In this document: in pieces, positions 10,901 through 24,600 of the stretch
How the letters are laid out: every line of letters starts with the position of its first letter
Position numbering within the stretch: position 1 is the stretch's first letter
Assembly (NCBI GenBank): GCA_028622995.1
Contig: JAJQJQ010000031.1
Location: forward strand, 1,488,001-1,552,000
DNA length: 64,000 bases
Reading direction: 5' to 3'
From: Panagrolaimus kolymaensis
Lineage: Eukaryota > Nematoda > Chromadorea > Rhabditida > Panagrolaimidae
Position numbers and translations under genes: made by a program
The notes under the pieces: generated by a model
Seen by the model: the letters and a program-made list of their open reading frames with translations, nothing else
Told to the model about the DNA's origin: nothing
Databases searched by the model: none

Positions 10901-13900
10901 CGGAATTTAAACATTTTCGAGTTGCAATTCCCATTTGATTTCCAGGACATGATTGTCGAGCAATTACATTATGGAGGGTTGAAGGCCATTGAACGCCTTC
11001 CTCAATTTCTGATGGGCATCGATCTTTAATTTTTACACATTTCAAAGTTTTTCGATCCAAAAATGAATTTATTGAGCGGCATCGATCACATCGACGTCCT
11101 TTCGATTCTCCTGAACATGGACATTGGCCAGTCACAGCATCACATAAAGCTGAGGATGATCCATATCCGCATTCACAAGATTTACAATGGCTTTTATTTT
11201 GATAAGTTCCAGGTTGGCAAATGCATTGTCCACTTTGCTTATCACAAAAAGGTTTAAAGCCACGACGAGTTTGACATGCGCATTTTTGACATTTCGGAAA
11301 TATCCCAAACCATCCAGATGGACAAACTTTGGGTAAAAGTTTTTGTTCACAATTTTGTCCTCTAAATCCTTCAGGGCAAAGGCAATCATAACCTTTGGAT
11401 GAATTTGAACGAATACAAAGGCCTTCATTTCGACAAATTCCTTCTATCGAGCAAATATCCACGCAATTGTCTCCAGCAAAACCTAAATTATTTTAATTTT
11501 ATTTAAAAAATATTACTAAAAAAATTAGTTTTTTACCTTTATTGCAAATACAATTATGCCGATCCCATTCTCTCACACAACTGCTTGATTTCGGGCAAAT
11601 TTGGTTTCCTTGATTGCAAGCATTTGGAACTTGACAACCCGGTCGAGTTTGAGAAGTTTCCATTGGTTTTAATTTAATTTTGTTAATTTCAACATTTCTT
11701 ATGCAACCCAAAAACACATGGGGATGAGAAGTCGATGGAGCTTGTCCAGAATATAGTTGTTGAACTTGGCTGAGAGAAGTTTCAGAAATAAATGGAAAAG
11801 TTTTCTCATAATGTTTATCAATGGAAATTTCAACTTTTTTCGATGTGATTTGAACTTCTACTGAATGCCATTGAGCATCAGAAAGTTGAGGGAATGGAAT
11901 AAAATATTGTTCAGCGTCGACTTGAACTAAACCGTGGCGGTTTTCAAGCTAAAAATTAAAGTTAGAAAATATTTATAAATCAAAAAATAAGTTTACCGAA
12001 AAAATAAAAACTTGAGATTTTAATTCAAATTCTAAAGCCAAAACTTGAGTTTGTCTTTCACGAGTTCGAAATTCAAAATATAAATTTAATGGAAAGCGAA
12101 CATGAGTTGGAAGCCGCCAAGAAGCATAGGCTTCGTCAGAAAATAACGATAATGCAGAAGAACCGGTTTCTAAAAATAAATTTTTGTTAAGAGCACAAAA
12201 ATGGCACAAATTTTGTTTTACAAACATCCATCTCAAAAAATTTATGTAATAAAAAACGAAAAATTGTATGCTATCGGCTATTTTCAAAGAGTTGAAACCA
12301 AGGTGACATAAAATTATTTCGCAATAATGGATGATATTTTTTTATTGCTTTTTAATAGCAAAAAATATCAAAAATAAATTTTCTGGAGAATGTTTACAAA
12401 AAATTAAAAAAATAAGAAAGAACAAAAAGATTTTAGTTTACTAAATTAAGTTTTGCCTTACCTAATGTGCAGCTAAGAGCTTTTAAATCCACTCTTTGAT
12501 GGCATTGACAAAGATGCCCCAACCATTTATCCTCGCATTTGGATCCTCCAATGCATGGTTTTTCATATTCACATTTATCAGGCCGATATTTCTGGCATCC
12601 AGCAATGACGTCTCCAAACCGTTCCAAAGATTTGAAATCAGAAAAGTCAATAAATTTTTTGTTTAAATAAAAATCTCGAATGCAACCAATAAATCCTTGA
12701 TTTTGTTTGGAATCAATATTATTGTGGGAGGTTGGTCTATTTCCAAGAATAATGGTTGATTGCAAATCAAAACTTCGGAAACATGGCACAGCTGGATCAG
12801 AGCAGCGAGATGGCAAATCAAAAGCTGCTTCAACTGCACAATGTTTGTATCCAATTTTTCGGGACATTGTGAGAGATAAATGGTCGTCACAGTCATCAAT
12901 TGCAAGACGAAGTCTCTAAAAATTTAATTTGCAAATTTATTTTATTTTTCCTCAAAAAATTTGCATAAAACTACAAACTTTTATTGAGAAAATTTTTTTT
13001 TTCTAAGACTTACTTTTTCGAAATATGCTAATTTTAATTTATGCCATTCCCCATCGTTTACTCTATTTTCTGGCCAATCGGCTGCTTTCAAAGATATTTT
13101 ACTTTCTCCACCAAGTGACATTTCAACTTTGGGAACTCCACTTTCCAAACTCAATTCTAAGAAATCTCCTTTTCGTTTATCACCAGCATACAAAATTATT
13201 CCATTTGGTGAAATTGTTGAAATTTCCAGAGATAATTCCCATTCAAATCTTCCAGGAATTTTAGGAACCACTAGGTATCCATTTCCGCCGAATGAAACGG
13301 ATCGAAGTTGACAACTTTCATCCGCATCAGGTTTAGGCCATTGACAATATCGACAAATTGGTTTATTATTGAGTAAATGGCATTCAGCTCCATTTCGACA
13401 AGTAAATGGAGTACAACTTGTTTCACTTATTGCAAATTCACATCGATCACCTGAAAACCAAATTTTCCTTGAGTTTTCATCTGTCTTTTTTGTGGCCAAA
13501 AATGAACGATTTGAGGTTACTGTAAAAACTTCTATGCATTTCTTTGTTTTGACCTTTTTAATTTTTTATTTTTCCCTTATTTTTTTACATTCCCTTTTGT
13601 TTATGCTTTTTGTCTCTTTTTTTTCATAGCCTCTCAAATTTGTTTTTATGAAAAAAATAAATGAATGAATAAATATTGCGGGATAAAATTAGATTTTTTG
13701 TCAATCAAAATGATCTAATAACATTTTCTTTTCTCATTTTATTTTTGCAATGCAAAAACAAAATAAAAATAAGCGAGAAGCTAAAAAAGGATAATATCCT
13801 GGATATTTGTGACAGTTTCTATTTTTCTTCCCATTCTCTTCAAAATCCTATCCATTTTTGGTGCTCAAAATAATCCAATAATTTTAATTTCTATCTCTTA

Positions 13901-16900
13901 AATTAACCGAAAATAAAAAAAAATTAATAATGGCAAAAACAAGTAAGCATCTTTTGCACCGTTTTCAAATTAGCCTTATTAAGTTTTTTATTTGTGAATA
14001 AGAATTTGCTCATTCGCCTTAAATATTTTTGCTGCGCGCTTCAAAAAAAAAATTATTATTATTTTCTTTTTAATTTTAAAAATTTTAATGAACTTTTTTT
14101 TATGTTTTTCTTTTCCTTTCTTCATTTTTTCATTTATTGAAATTAAGTACTTCTATCGTTCGTTTCCGGTCGTCTGTTTCTCGCTTTTTGAGATGTACAC
14201 AAGTTTTGCAAAGAAATTAAAAAATTGCATGTTCGCAACAGTCCCTCGCCGGCAGCAATTGAGAAAGTAAAATAAAGTATAGTAAAAAAAATTAATTTTC
14301 ATTTTCAAGGACTCTAATTTAAAAAAAAGATTTTGTGTATTTCAACAACTCAACGAGAGCTTTGGTTGGTTGAGTGCCAAATAAGTGGGTGAATGAGTAT
14401 TCTTGAACTTTTGCTTGCCTCTAACTGACCAACCGAAAAAAAAAACATGCAAGAAGCAACAAAAAAATAAAAATAATAATTTCCCTCAATTTTTATTTAG
14501 TTTTAGCGCACACATGCTCAGACACTTAAAAAATGTATGCTTGCATGATTGTCAAAGTATTTTTTTTAAAGATTAATTGAAACTGACTCTTTTTTATATA
14601 CACTTGCTTATAGTATCTAGTATCTATCTATCGCAAAAAAGAGAAGAAGAAGATATTAATTAAAGTCTTTTTCATTTTTTTTGGCTTGCATGAACCTCTT
14701 TTTGCTGCCGACAACAACGAAGACCTCTTCTGACGGGCGGCCGGTCACTAGGGACGACGACGACGACGACGACAGATGTTCTTCTTCTTGCGAAATTAAA
14801 ACCTTCTTTTTTTTCTCAATAATTATGATGATGACAATTTTTTTTTGCGTTCCCTTGCTATTGTCAAAATCCAAAAAAATAATAATAACAATACAATACA
14901 CTGCTACGACAGACTTACCAGTTCGATCGGGAGAACATTCACATCGATACCCATTTTCAATGGAAATACAGGTGCCATTATTCAAGCAAGGACTATCAAA
15001 ACATAAATCAAGCTTTTGATTGCATTGTCCGGAAAGGTTTTCATTCGCTAAAAAAAATGAAAGGAATAATATTGTATGTTTTTTTTTTGAAAAAAAGAAG
15101 AAAAGGAATAAGAAATTAGCTGCTGCTTTCTTCTTTTTTGGATGCAACAACAAACAAAAAAATGGCATCAATCAATCATATTTTTATTTTTTCAAAAAAC
15201 ATTATTAAAAAAAGATGATAGAATTTTTAATTTTCTCAAAAAATAAAATTATTTTTTATTATTAAAAATTGAAAAAATTGTCAAATTTCATGCAACAAAA
15301 AAATGAGTTATTGAATTTTGACATTTGATGGAATAAAAAAAGTAACAGAATTAATGAATAAATTAAAAATTAAACTTACTGGTGAAACCTTGAGGACATT
15401 CACAGGTGAAAGTCCTAATGGTATCCAATGATCGCATAATAAAATTTTCTGATTCGAATAGCTAAAATATTAACGAATAATTAGTTAAAAACAATAAATA
15501 ACTAAAACTAAAAGAAAATTTGTTTAAATTTTTAGTTTTGAACAAAAAAGGTTATTTTTTCAAAATATAAAAGTTTTCCAGCCTATTTTTGGTTATTGAT
15601 AGAAATTTTTTAATAAACTTTTACAATTTTTTTTTTATCCAAGGCTATTCTTACTTTGCTATTTTTAACATATTTCAATGATCTTCTGCATTTTTGATAA
15701 TATGGACATGGCTCATCATAACATAACTCATCATGCACGACATTGATTTTGTAGCCAAATAATGCTGATAAATTTCTTACATTTTCTAATATTGTTTCTT
15801 CCACTCTTCTCAAACTACAAAAAAAAGTTATTATTTAAATTTTATTATTTTATTTTTGTAATTTGATCTTTTTATTTATTTGTTTTTGTATAAACACCAT
15901 TAAGGGACTAATTACAATATGAGACTCTTGAACATATGTTTTTTTTTGCTTTTGCCATTTTTGTAATAATATTGACTTTCCCTCTCATTTATTGCTTTTT
16001 TATGCTCAAATTTTATTTCATAAAAATTGATGATATACGATTTTTATATGTCCATAAGGGATGAAATTAAACAAAAAAAAGTCGGGAAAAAGCATTCTTT
16101 TTTTATGCTGTCAGCAAGTCATATTTTTTTCATCTATGTTTATGGCGCAAAAAAGCCATTATGCAAATGTTATGAGCTTGCTTTTTAACTCCTCTTTAAA
16201 AAAATGAAAAAGTGCTACTATTTTTCTTTTTTCTAAAATGCCGCATTTTTTCTTTAACGCGCAGAAGAAAAAAAAAATGAATCAAAAAATGCAGCTTTTA
16301 TGTTGGGTTTTTTTTTTGACCGACCGCTGATGGTTTAGCGGTAATTTGTCAGTTAGTCATTGAGTCAGTAAAATAAAATCTGGCAAGGCAGAAAGAAGAT
16401 GATGACAAAAAATGAAAAAATGATGCGCTCATTATTGCCGGATGTTTGAAGCTTGCATGCGCGAAAAAAATAAAATAATGAAAATAAATGGCAAAAATAT
16501 ACTATAAAAAAGCTGCCTGCCACCCTTCTGCCAGCTTGATGATTGTTTTTAGTAAAATATATTCCCTCGGCTTTTTTTTCTTCTTAAAAGTGTTTACACT
16601 TTTATGCCAGTCAGCCGGAAACATTTTGCTTGCAGACAGACGACTGAAAGAAAAGCAAGCAGCTCCTAATTTTCCGGGATACTTAAAAAAAGGGGAAAAT
16701 AAAAGAGAAAGTAAAATTTGCATAAATTTTATTTTCGAGTGACCCTCTTACCTTAAGATGTTGTCGTCAACAGAAACAAAAAAGCTAACATTAAGAGAAT
16801 CGCCCGAAGAAGAGGAATCATCAAGTTTTATAGAAAATAGTCGAAAATTTTCTTGAATCCATCTTGTTGAAACAGAAGAAAGTGAATCAATGAAGCGTCG

Positions 16901-19900
16901 ATAAACTCCAATATCAAGAAATTCATCTATCGTAATTCCATGAATTTGAAGGGTCACAGATTCTCTGAGAGCTTCTTCATTAACAGAAATATAAACAATT
17001 TGAGCTCGAGCGCATTCCGTATTTGGACCATCAGAAACGCAAGCTTTTTGTTCCATATTTATTTGTCGGCGAAAAGTTGCTTTTAGAGAAAATCTGCCAC
17101 TAAATTCTTCAACAGAAATTATGTCGTTTTCTTCAAGGTAATGTTCAAGGGTGGCATTATGATCGGGGTCACTTAAAAATAAATTAAAGTTTTAAAAATC
17201 AAAAAAAAAATAAAGATGCAAAAATCTTACAAAGCTGGAACAGTCCCAAGCGCCATGTCGGAAGAATCAGTTTCAAAAGTTGAAATTAAAACTAAGAAAT
17301 CTTTTAATTGAGGCCGATTGTCATTGACATCACTGACATGTATTTTTACTGGCACCATAGAACTCAGCTGACCACTGAAAAAAATACAAAAAAATTTACG
17401 GTATTTAATTTTGAGTCTCGCAACGAAAAAAGTTATTTTTTTATAGCTAACCTTGAGGCTTGAAGTTCCACAGAAAATTTATTTATTTTAGCTTCATAAT
17501 CAAATTCAGTTCGAGATAAAATTCGAACCACGCCAGCTTGATTTGGATCATTTTCAATATCAAAAAATTTTGCATCTTGTCCACCAAAAATTCGAAATTC
17601 TAATTTTCCATTATCTTCTTCATCAAGGTCGATGGCTCTTAAACTTCCAACTATGGTACCTGGAGGAGAATTTTCAGCTATCCAAAAATCATATGAATTT
17701 TTTTCAAATTTTGGTGCATTATCATTTACATCATTTAAATATATGGTTACTGTAGTTAATGTTTTTTGTGGTGGCTCCCCTCGGTCCATAGCCATTATTG
17801 GGAGAACATAACTAAAAAACATTACAGTTAATTTTTAATGCTTCTTTTTTCTCATCTTTTCATGTCCATTATTTTTGGTCATTTTCATCTCTCTTAAATT
17901 AGAAGCCATTAAATAGTCAGAAAAAAAGCCTGTTTCTTTCTCAAAAAAAAAATAAAGACTATTTTTGCCACTGTTTTTTATGATAGTCTAAAAATGCTTA
18001 GAAACCGGAAAAATTCATTCCATTTCCTTAACTTAAATGCAAAAGCACTATTTTAATTTATTTAACAAAAAATGGCGTGCCAAGACACAAAACTTGCTTG
18101 CTAATACAAAAAACTACTTTGCTCCAAACAATAGTTTCTCTTTTTAAGGTTCAAACTAGTTTGTATTTTTGGCTGGTCATTTTTTGTTTTGTTTTACAAA
18201 GGTGCCAGCTGTCATTCGTTTTTTCGTTTCATGCATGTGTTTTTTTAAGAAAGAAAGCTATTATTTCTTTTTGCTATTTTTGGCATTAGAAAGATTAAAG
18301 TCCCAAAAAAAAAAGGTTTGAGGTTTTTAGTCGATTGCGCAATAGAAAAATAAATGAAAAAAAGGTCACAGTTTCTATATGGCAAGCGAACGAGGTAGAA
18401 ATTAACAAAAAAATAAATTAGGCACAAATTAGTGAATTTAATTAAATTATTATTATTTTTTGTTTCCCAGAAACAAGAAAAAAAAAGAAAAGATTAGCTT
18501 ACGATTCAATTTTTTCACGGTCAAGTGGACGATTAACTCTCAAAACTCCGGATGTTTGATCCAAACGAAAATGATCAAGTTCAACATTGGGATCGGTTTC
18601 ATTAAAAAAATAATTAATAATTCCATTTGAACCTTCATCAGGATCGGAAGCTTTTAATTGCAAAAATGATGTTCCAACAGCGATGTTTTCATTTATTTTT
18701 ACTTCATAAATTGCTTCAGTAAATTCAGGTGCGTTGTCATTAACTGAAAAAAATATTTGAATTTGTTGTTACTTTTTTTAAATATTTTTCCATATTTTTT
18801 TTTTGAAAAGCTTATTCCTCTTTTAAATAATCGTAAAAAAAGAAAAGACAAAAAGAAAAAATGGCAACAATGTGGGTATAATTAGTTGTTGACCACCGTT
18901 CAAGTGCAGCCGGCATGGTTTTTGGGTGGTGTTCGAGGAGAGTTAAAACAATGGAAAATGTTGCTCCGTTCTCGTTCAAGCGGCAAAACAGAACACAAAA
19001 AAACCTTATTTTTACCGGAAATAAGCTTCACCATAGGTGGCAAAACAAAAATAGATATATTTAGACTTACCATCATCAAGCAAAATTTCCAATACAGTCG
19101 ATGAAGACATTGGAGGTTCACCTGAATCTGAAACTTCTATTGACACCGCGTACAGAGATTGCTCTTCTCGATCGAGTAATTCGGCTACAGTTATCAAGCC
19201 TGTATTGGGATTTATTCTAGAAAGAAATGAATTTTTTAAATTTTATAAATAATTCCGAAAAAGAATTTTACTTGAATTTATCAGAATCAATAGCAAATTT
19301 AAGTTTAGCATTTTCTTGATGATCGCTATCTTCTGCTTGCATTTTAATTACATGAAAACCAATGGGTGAATTTTCTGGAATTCTTACAGATACAGGATTT
19401 TCAATAAACATCGGTGGAGAATTTACATCCACAATTCTAATATTAATTAAACATTTTCCTTGTAAACCTCCTTGATCTGTGGCAGAAATAATTACTTCCA
19501 TTTCTTGATCCAATGGCATAAATTCTTGTGCCAAAGATAAAATTGCACCTTGCTCATTTCCCAAATTTACTAAAGCAAATAATTTTCTTGGCATTTTTTC
19601 TATTTTATAAAATAATTTTGATTCTGCATCCGCGTCTTTGGCATTAATTTGCATAAGTTTTTTGCCTCGAGGTGTACTTTCACTGAGAGTCAAATTATAA
19701 ATTTCATGTTCAAAAATTGGAGAATTATCATTTAAATCTTTAATAATTATTGTTAAATCTGCTGTAGAATTTAAAGATGGATTTCCATTATCTTTGGCCA
19801 TAATTTTTAATTTATATTTTTCCTGCTTTTCTCGGTCAAGATTTTTAGCGGTTTTTAAGGCGCCAGTTAAAGAATCAATAACGAAAAATGCATTTTCATC

Positions 19901-21657
19901 ATTGTTTTCTTCCTGGCCTTCAGTGGAATTTAAAATTTGATATATTATTTCACCATTTTTTCCAAAATCTTCATCAATTGCATATAAACGTCCAATTTCT
20001 TTACCAATGGCAATATTTTCTTCAATATGAATTACATGTCCATCATTATTTCCTCCATTTCCATTGTCAGAGTCAGAGGAGTCACCATTAACAATAAATG
20101 TCGGAGCATGATCATTCACATCAATAATATTTACTTGACAATGAACCGTTGATGAATGAGATGGATGTTGGCCTTCATCTTTGGCTCGAATGAGCAAAGA
20201 AAGAGGGCTTTGACGAGGTTGAGGAATTTGACGGATTGATAATTCTCCCGTGTTATAATCCAAAAAGAATAAATCTGTTGTTGATGTTGTAACTATACTG
20301 TAATGGACTTTTCCTGAAACAAAATTAATTTTTAGCTTTTTTTCTTATAACGAAAAAATTTGTCTTGAAACGAAAATTTTAAATATCTTTTCAAAGACAA
20401 AATATTTTTTTGCTCAAAATTTTAGTTTTTTCTTACCATTAGCTCCTGCATCGGCATCAATAGCTACAATTTTAGCAATTACACTTGGAATAGTAACATT
20501 TTCATAAACAGTGATATTATAAAAATTTTCTTCAAAATCTGGAACATTATCATTTACATCTGTGACAGTTATTTCAATTAAAGCTTGAGATGACATTGGG
20601 GGAATTCCTTTATCCGTTGCAATAACATTCAAACGAATAAATGAAAGCTTTTCACGATCGAGTAATTTTTGGGTGGAAATAACTCCGGAAATTGGATAAA
20701 TTTTAAGCAAATCTGATCCTGGACCTTCGCTCAAAGAATAAATAACTTCGCCATTTATTCCATCATCCAAATCTCTGGCAAACACGGATAAAACTGTAGT
20801 TTCAATTAACGCGTCTTCACGAATTTCAGCGAAATATGAATTTTTTTCAAATATTGGAGAATTATCTTGAACATCCAAAACATTTACAATCACTGTCGTG
20901 GAAGTTGAAACTGAAGGATCAAGCCTCTCATAAACGGTAACTTTTAAAACATGTTTTGCTAAAGTTTCTCGATCCAAACTTTTGACAACAAAAATTTCGC
21001 CATTTGTTGTATCCAAAGAAAATAAATCGGTTGATCGAGAATCTTCAGGTGCCAACATGGAATAATAAAGTGGCTGATTTCTTTCATGGGTGGCAGAAAT
21101 TTTTGCCACCACAGTTTTAAGTGGAACATTTTCAGCCACTTCAGTAATGTATCGATCTTGTTGAAAATGGATTGGTGAAACTTTGTGATTTCGTCTTCGA
21201 AGCCAACGCTTTTTTCGGGAACTCGTCTAGAAAATTTTAGAATAGAATTTTGACCTTTCAAAAAAATATTTTATTTTGTAATTACCTTGACTCTCAAAAT
21301 ACCAAAAGCCCATTTATTTTTCGATTTGCATAAAACTTTGAATGGCAATTCCAAATCCTGGCATTCTTTAATTCGAACTGTAACACCAAAACTTTCAGCA
21401 TCCAGCCTAACTATTTTAGAAGCACCCGAAAGAAAAGTTGGATAAGCACAAATTTGATTTTCAGATTCCTCAGAAAATTGTGGCAAAATAAAAATATTTT
21501 TATCAGAAACAAAACATTTTTCATTTGTCAATAATAATATTTCAGTTGAAAATCCATCACAAATATTACAAATTTTATTTTCTATTAATCCATTATTTCC
21601 ATTTATAAAGTTAAAAAAATAAAATACTAATAATAAAAAAATTTTATATGGCAGCAT
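7962..21657 (-). CDS. fmi-1: Flamingo/CELSR seven-pass cadherin (adhesion GPCR), 2779 aa, 20 exons
   Basis: Exons on the minus strand: 21657-21286, 21226-20437, 20313-19272, 19216-19071, 18743-18503, 17811-17452, 17374-17231, 17171-16752, 15814-15655, 15461-15380, 15047-14919, 13450-13014, 12915-12462, 12169-11997, 11948-11537, 11482-10478, 10115-9307, 9251-8880, 8804-8643, 8591-7962. All junction phases agree and the total is 8340 nt. Order: signal peptide, basic RKKR (about 128-131), eight clear cadherin repeats with LDRE and DVNDN calcium motifs plus a degenerate ninth, EGF-like repeats, LamG, EGF, LamG, EGF, laminin-EGF, HormR, GAIN, seven TM, and a Ser/Pro/Gln-rich tail. This is the diagnostic Flamingo architecture, used in planar polarity and axon guidance at neuronal membranes. 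The GPS is unusual: it reads [10 protein letters not shown], lacking the second Cys and the HL-T/S cleavage residue. Introns hold a duplicated repeat and a GAC microsatellite. Confidence 0.93.
10209..10455. repeat. Copy A of a diverged ~245-bp repeat in a Flamingo intron
   Basis: This segment of the intron between exons 16 and 17 aligns by eye along its whole length with 12188-12422. Shared landmarks in the same order are CACAA-TTTT near the start, GCTATTTTCAAA-like and GAAACCAAGGTGA blocks in the middle, TTTTTATTGCTTTTTA, and TTTCTGG-GAA near the end. Identity is roughly three quarters. It is non-coding and contains inverted AAAGCAATAAA / TTTATTGCTTT segments, so it may be an old MITE or a duplicated intron piece. 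Confidence 0.65.
12188..12422. repeat. Copy B of the diverged ~245-bp repeat in a Flamingo intron
   Basis: This is the partner of 10209-10455, same orientation, in the intron between exons 13 and 14. It begins only about 19 bp beyond the splice acceptor of exon 14. The block GTTGAAACCAAGGTGACA and the TTTTTATTGCTTTTTAATAG segment make the relationship clear. Confidence 0.65.
14753..14773 (+). repeat. GAC trinucleotide microsatellite
   Basis: Seven consecutive GAC units lie in the Flamingo intron between exons 11 and 12. The intron here is locally richer in GC than usual. This is a simple tandem repeat with no coding role. Confidence 0.85.
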
Positions 21658-24600
21658 TTTTTACAGAAGAGATCATAAAAAAATTAACTAAAAGGAAATT
21701 TATTTTAATTCTGAGGTATTTTTGTGGTTGTCAACATCTCATAATCACTTTTTTTGGGCAAAGATGAGAATCCGTTTTTCGTTGTCGGCACTAAACAAAT
21801 TTTATTCTGTTTTTTTTTTCTTTCTTGGCGGTAATGGTCGAAAGTCGTAACAACAACTACAACGGTGGTGATGGATGACCAAAAAAATAAATAAAAATAT
21901 ATGCCAAAAAATAAGGCTTGCTGCTTGCTTTTGTGCCCTTTCTAAATTTAGGTTGGAGGAAAGGAAGGAAGGCGGAGTTTAAAGACCGAAAAGGCGGGTA
22001 TAGTCAGTCTCGTCCAGCAGCAGCGGCCGCCGGCTGTTTGTAACTGAAACAACATGGAAGAAGGAAAGCAAAGAGGAAGATGTCGTCGTTGTGGACAATG
22101 ACTACTGCGCGCATGGTGGTTTTAGGTCGTTGACTTGAGTTGGCGGTAATTAAAAGTAAAAATAAGCAAGAAAAGAAGCAACGAGCCAAAATGAAACACT
22201 AACATACCTTATTTTTTTTATTTTTTTAATAGCTCTTTTTTCAACAACGCCAAAAAAATAAAATATTGTGGAGCCAAAGTCATAAAAAAAATGCTACTAT
22301 TTTCTTAATTTCACCACTTTAATGTTTGTCTCAATTTTTTTTTCATTTCATTTGGTTTTTATTTGCAAAAAAAAAAGAAGAGATGAGTAAAAAGGAAAAA
22401 AGAAGCTACAGTGAATGCACTTAATTAACAAATCATCAAAAATAAAAAAACCTTTTTTTCTTCCGATGACAAAGGGATAGAACAGAAGATGGGTCAAGTG
22501 AATATACATTGAAAAACAACTCAGGTGAGCAATAATTCCTCTTCCATCTTTTCCACCTCAAATAAGAAGTAAAAAAGCAGATGTGTTCGTTCGGTTTTGC
22601 ATCTTCAAAGTCTTTTTTTTGCATTTGAATTTTGTTGAATTTTCTTTTTTGTTATTTTTACATAATAATAATTTTCTCACATAATTTTAAATTTGCATAT
22701 TTGTGTTTGTATTTGTTTCATCTTTTTTGTTTTACAGAAAAGAAAAATAAAGTATAAGTATCGATTTCCTTCCGGTATGCGCAAGCAAAAAAAAAATGAA
22801 AGAGAAAAAGCCACTTTTACTCAAGCATATCCATGCTTTTGGTTAATGAAAACGAAGGGTTCCTTTTATTCATTTTCATTCAAATTTTTTAACTCCTTTC
22901 AAAAACGAGAAAACGATGACAATGCTTGACACCATTGATGCATGTCAGCGGAAAAGAAAAAGCAAAACCATTTCTTTTCATTTCTTCCTTTTGGCTTTTA
23001 TGTTTCTCATTTTTCCTTCAAAAAAAAAGTAGAAGCATATTATTCAACAACAACGACGACAAAACTAACTCCATTTCATTTTAGAAAATTTTGCAACGGT
23101 GTGTAAAACCATTGAAGGAAAGGAAGTGACCATTGGTTTGAGTTTGTCGTCGTCATTTGTTCATTTTTCCCGAAAAAAAGTATGTAGCTGCTTTGGTTTG
23201 CCTTTTTAACTGCAGTGCCGTTGCAAGCAAAACCAAAAGAAAAAAATGCCATTGGGAGAAGCCACAACAACAACAACCGAGCTGTAACGGAACCGGATGA
23301 ATGAGAAAATGAGTAAAGAGTAAAAAACTTTTTTACTCTGGTAGCAACCAGCAACAACAGAGCGGATGCATAACATAAATAAATAAAATATTTTGACTTG
23401 CTTTTGCTTTTCTTTTTATTGAAAAAGCATATATCTCAGCGAATGGAAGCAAGCAACAAAAACATGAAAATTATACTATGTATGCAAATTTTATTTGTAG
23501 TTGTTTTGGTTCATCATCATTTTAAATATGATAGATAGAAAGCAAGAAAAGCAAGCGACGACGGCAACAAATCATCTCCTAGCATCCCATTGCGCAATAA
23601 GCGAAGCAACAAGCAAGTTTATGTATTTTTTTGAAATTGACGACGCTGCAACATCAGCTAGAAAAAAAAAGTTAGCGAAAATGTAATTTATAAAACACTT
23701 TTTTTCTTCTGCTTTCATCGATACAATAAATAAAAAAAATGAAGGCGCGAAAACTAGCATAGTATTATTCAATTTTAATGCGATTTAAAGAAGAATAAAA
23801 AAAAGAAAGAAGAAAAACATAAATTACAAATGTTCCGAAAAAATAAATGTTAGAAGCATCCAAAAAGTAACACAAAAAAAGAGGAAAAAAGCAGAGGAAT
23901 TTTATTCTAATCAAAAAAAAGACAGTTATAAAATGGAGATCTTCCAAAAAAATTAAGTTCACTTTCAGAAGAGAATTGTTTAAAAAAAGTTCAAATTTTT
24001 TAAAACGCTGATATCAAACCAAACAAATTACAAAACATTGTGCACAAATTTAGTTGAGTTGAGAGATTTCACGTAGTCTATCTTCAACTAAATATTTTTT
24101 TTTGAACAATAAAATTAAGTTTTAAGTTTTGTTGATTTTCACCAAATTATGTTTTTTTCGACATTTATTGGTCGCATTTACTGATTCGTCTGGTATCGCA
24201 CTAATCATAATTTTGTTGTTTTGAGAATAATGGTGAATAAATTAAATTGGATTAATTTTAAATCGTACTAGTATTTTTCATTCATTGATTTACGGTTGTA
24301 ATTTTATTTTTATGTTTGTAAGAAAAAAATAATAAACTTAAATTTAAAAAATATTATTATAAAAATTCAAAAATTTACAGATCAAACACAATTCTCATCG
24401 ACATTGACCATTACAAAAAAATGCTACACTAAAACATTTATTTTAAATAAATTTACTAAATGCTGTTGGAATGATGTTTTTGATTTAATGTTTTTGATAA
24501 TAAAAAAATGTTCGGCGTTGATGCAATGTTGTCAGATCATGCTTTTTTATAAATAAAAGAAAAGTTTCTTTTTTTTCTTCGCAAAGTTAAGGAATAGCAC

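Noticed and set aside
14656..15171. 171-codon minus-strand frame within the Flamingo locus
   Set aside because: Only the part 15047-14919 is a real exon (EGF repeat); the rest is intron read through in frame, as shown by the donor at 14918.
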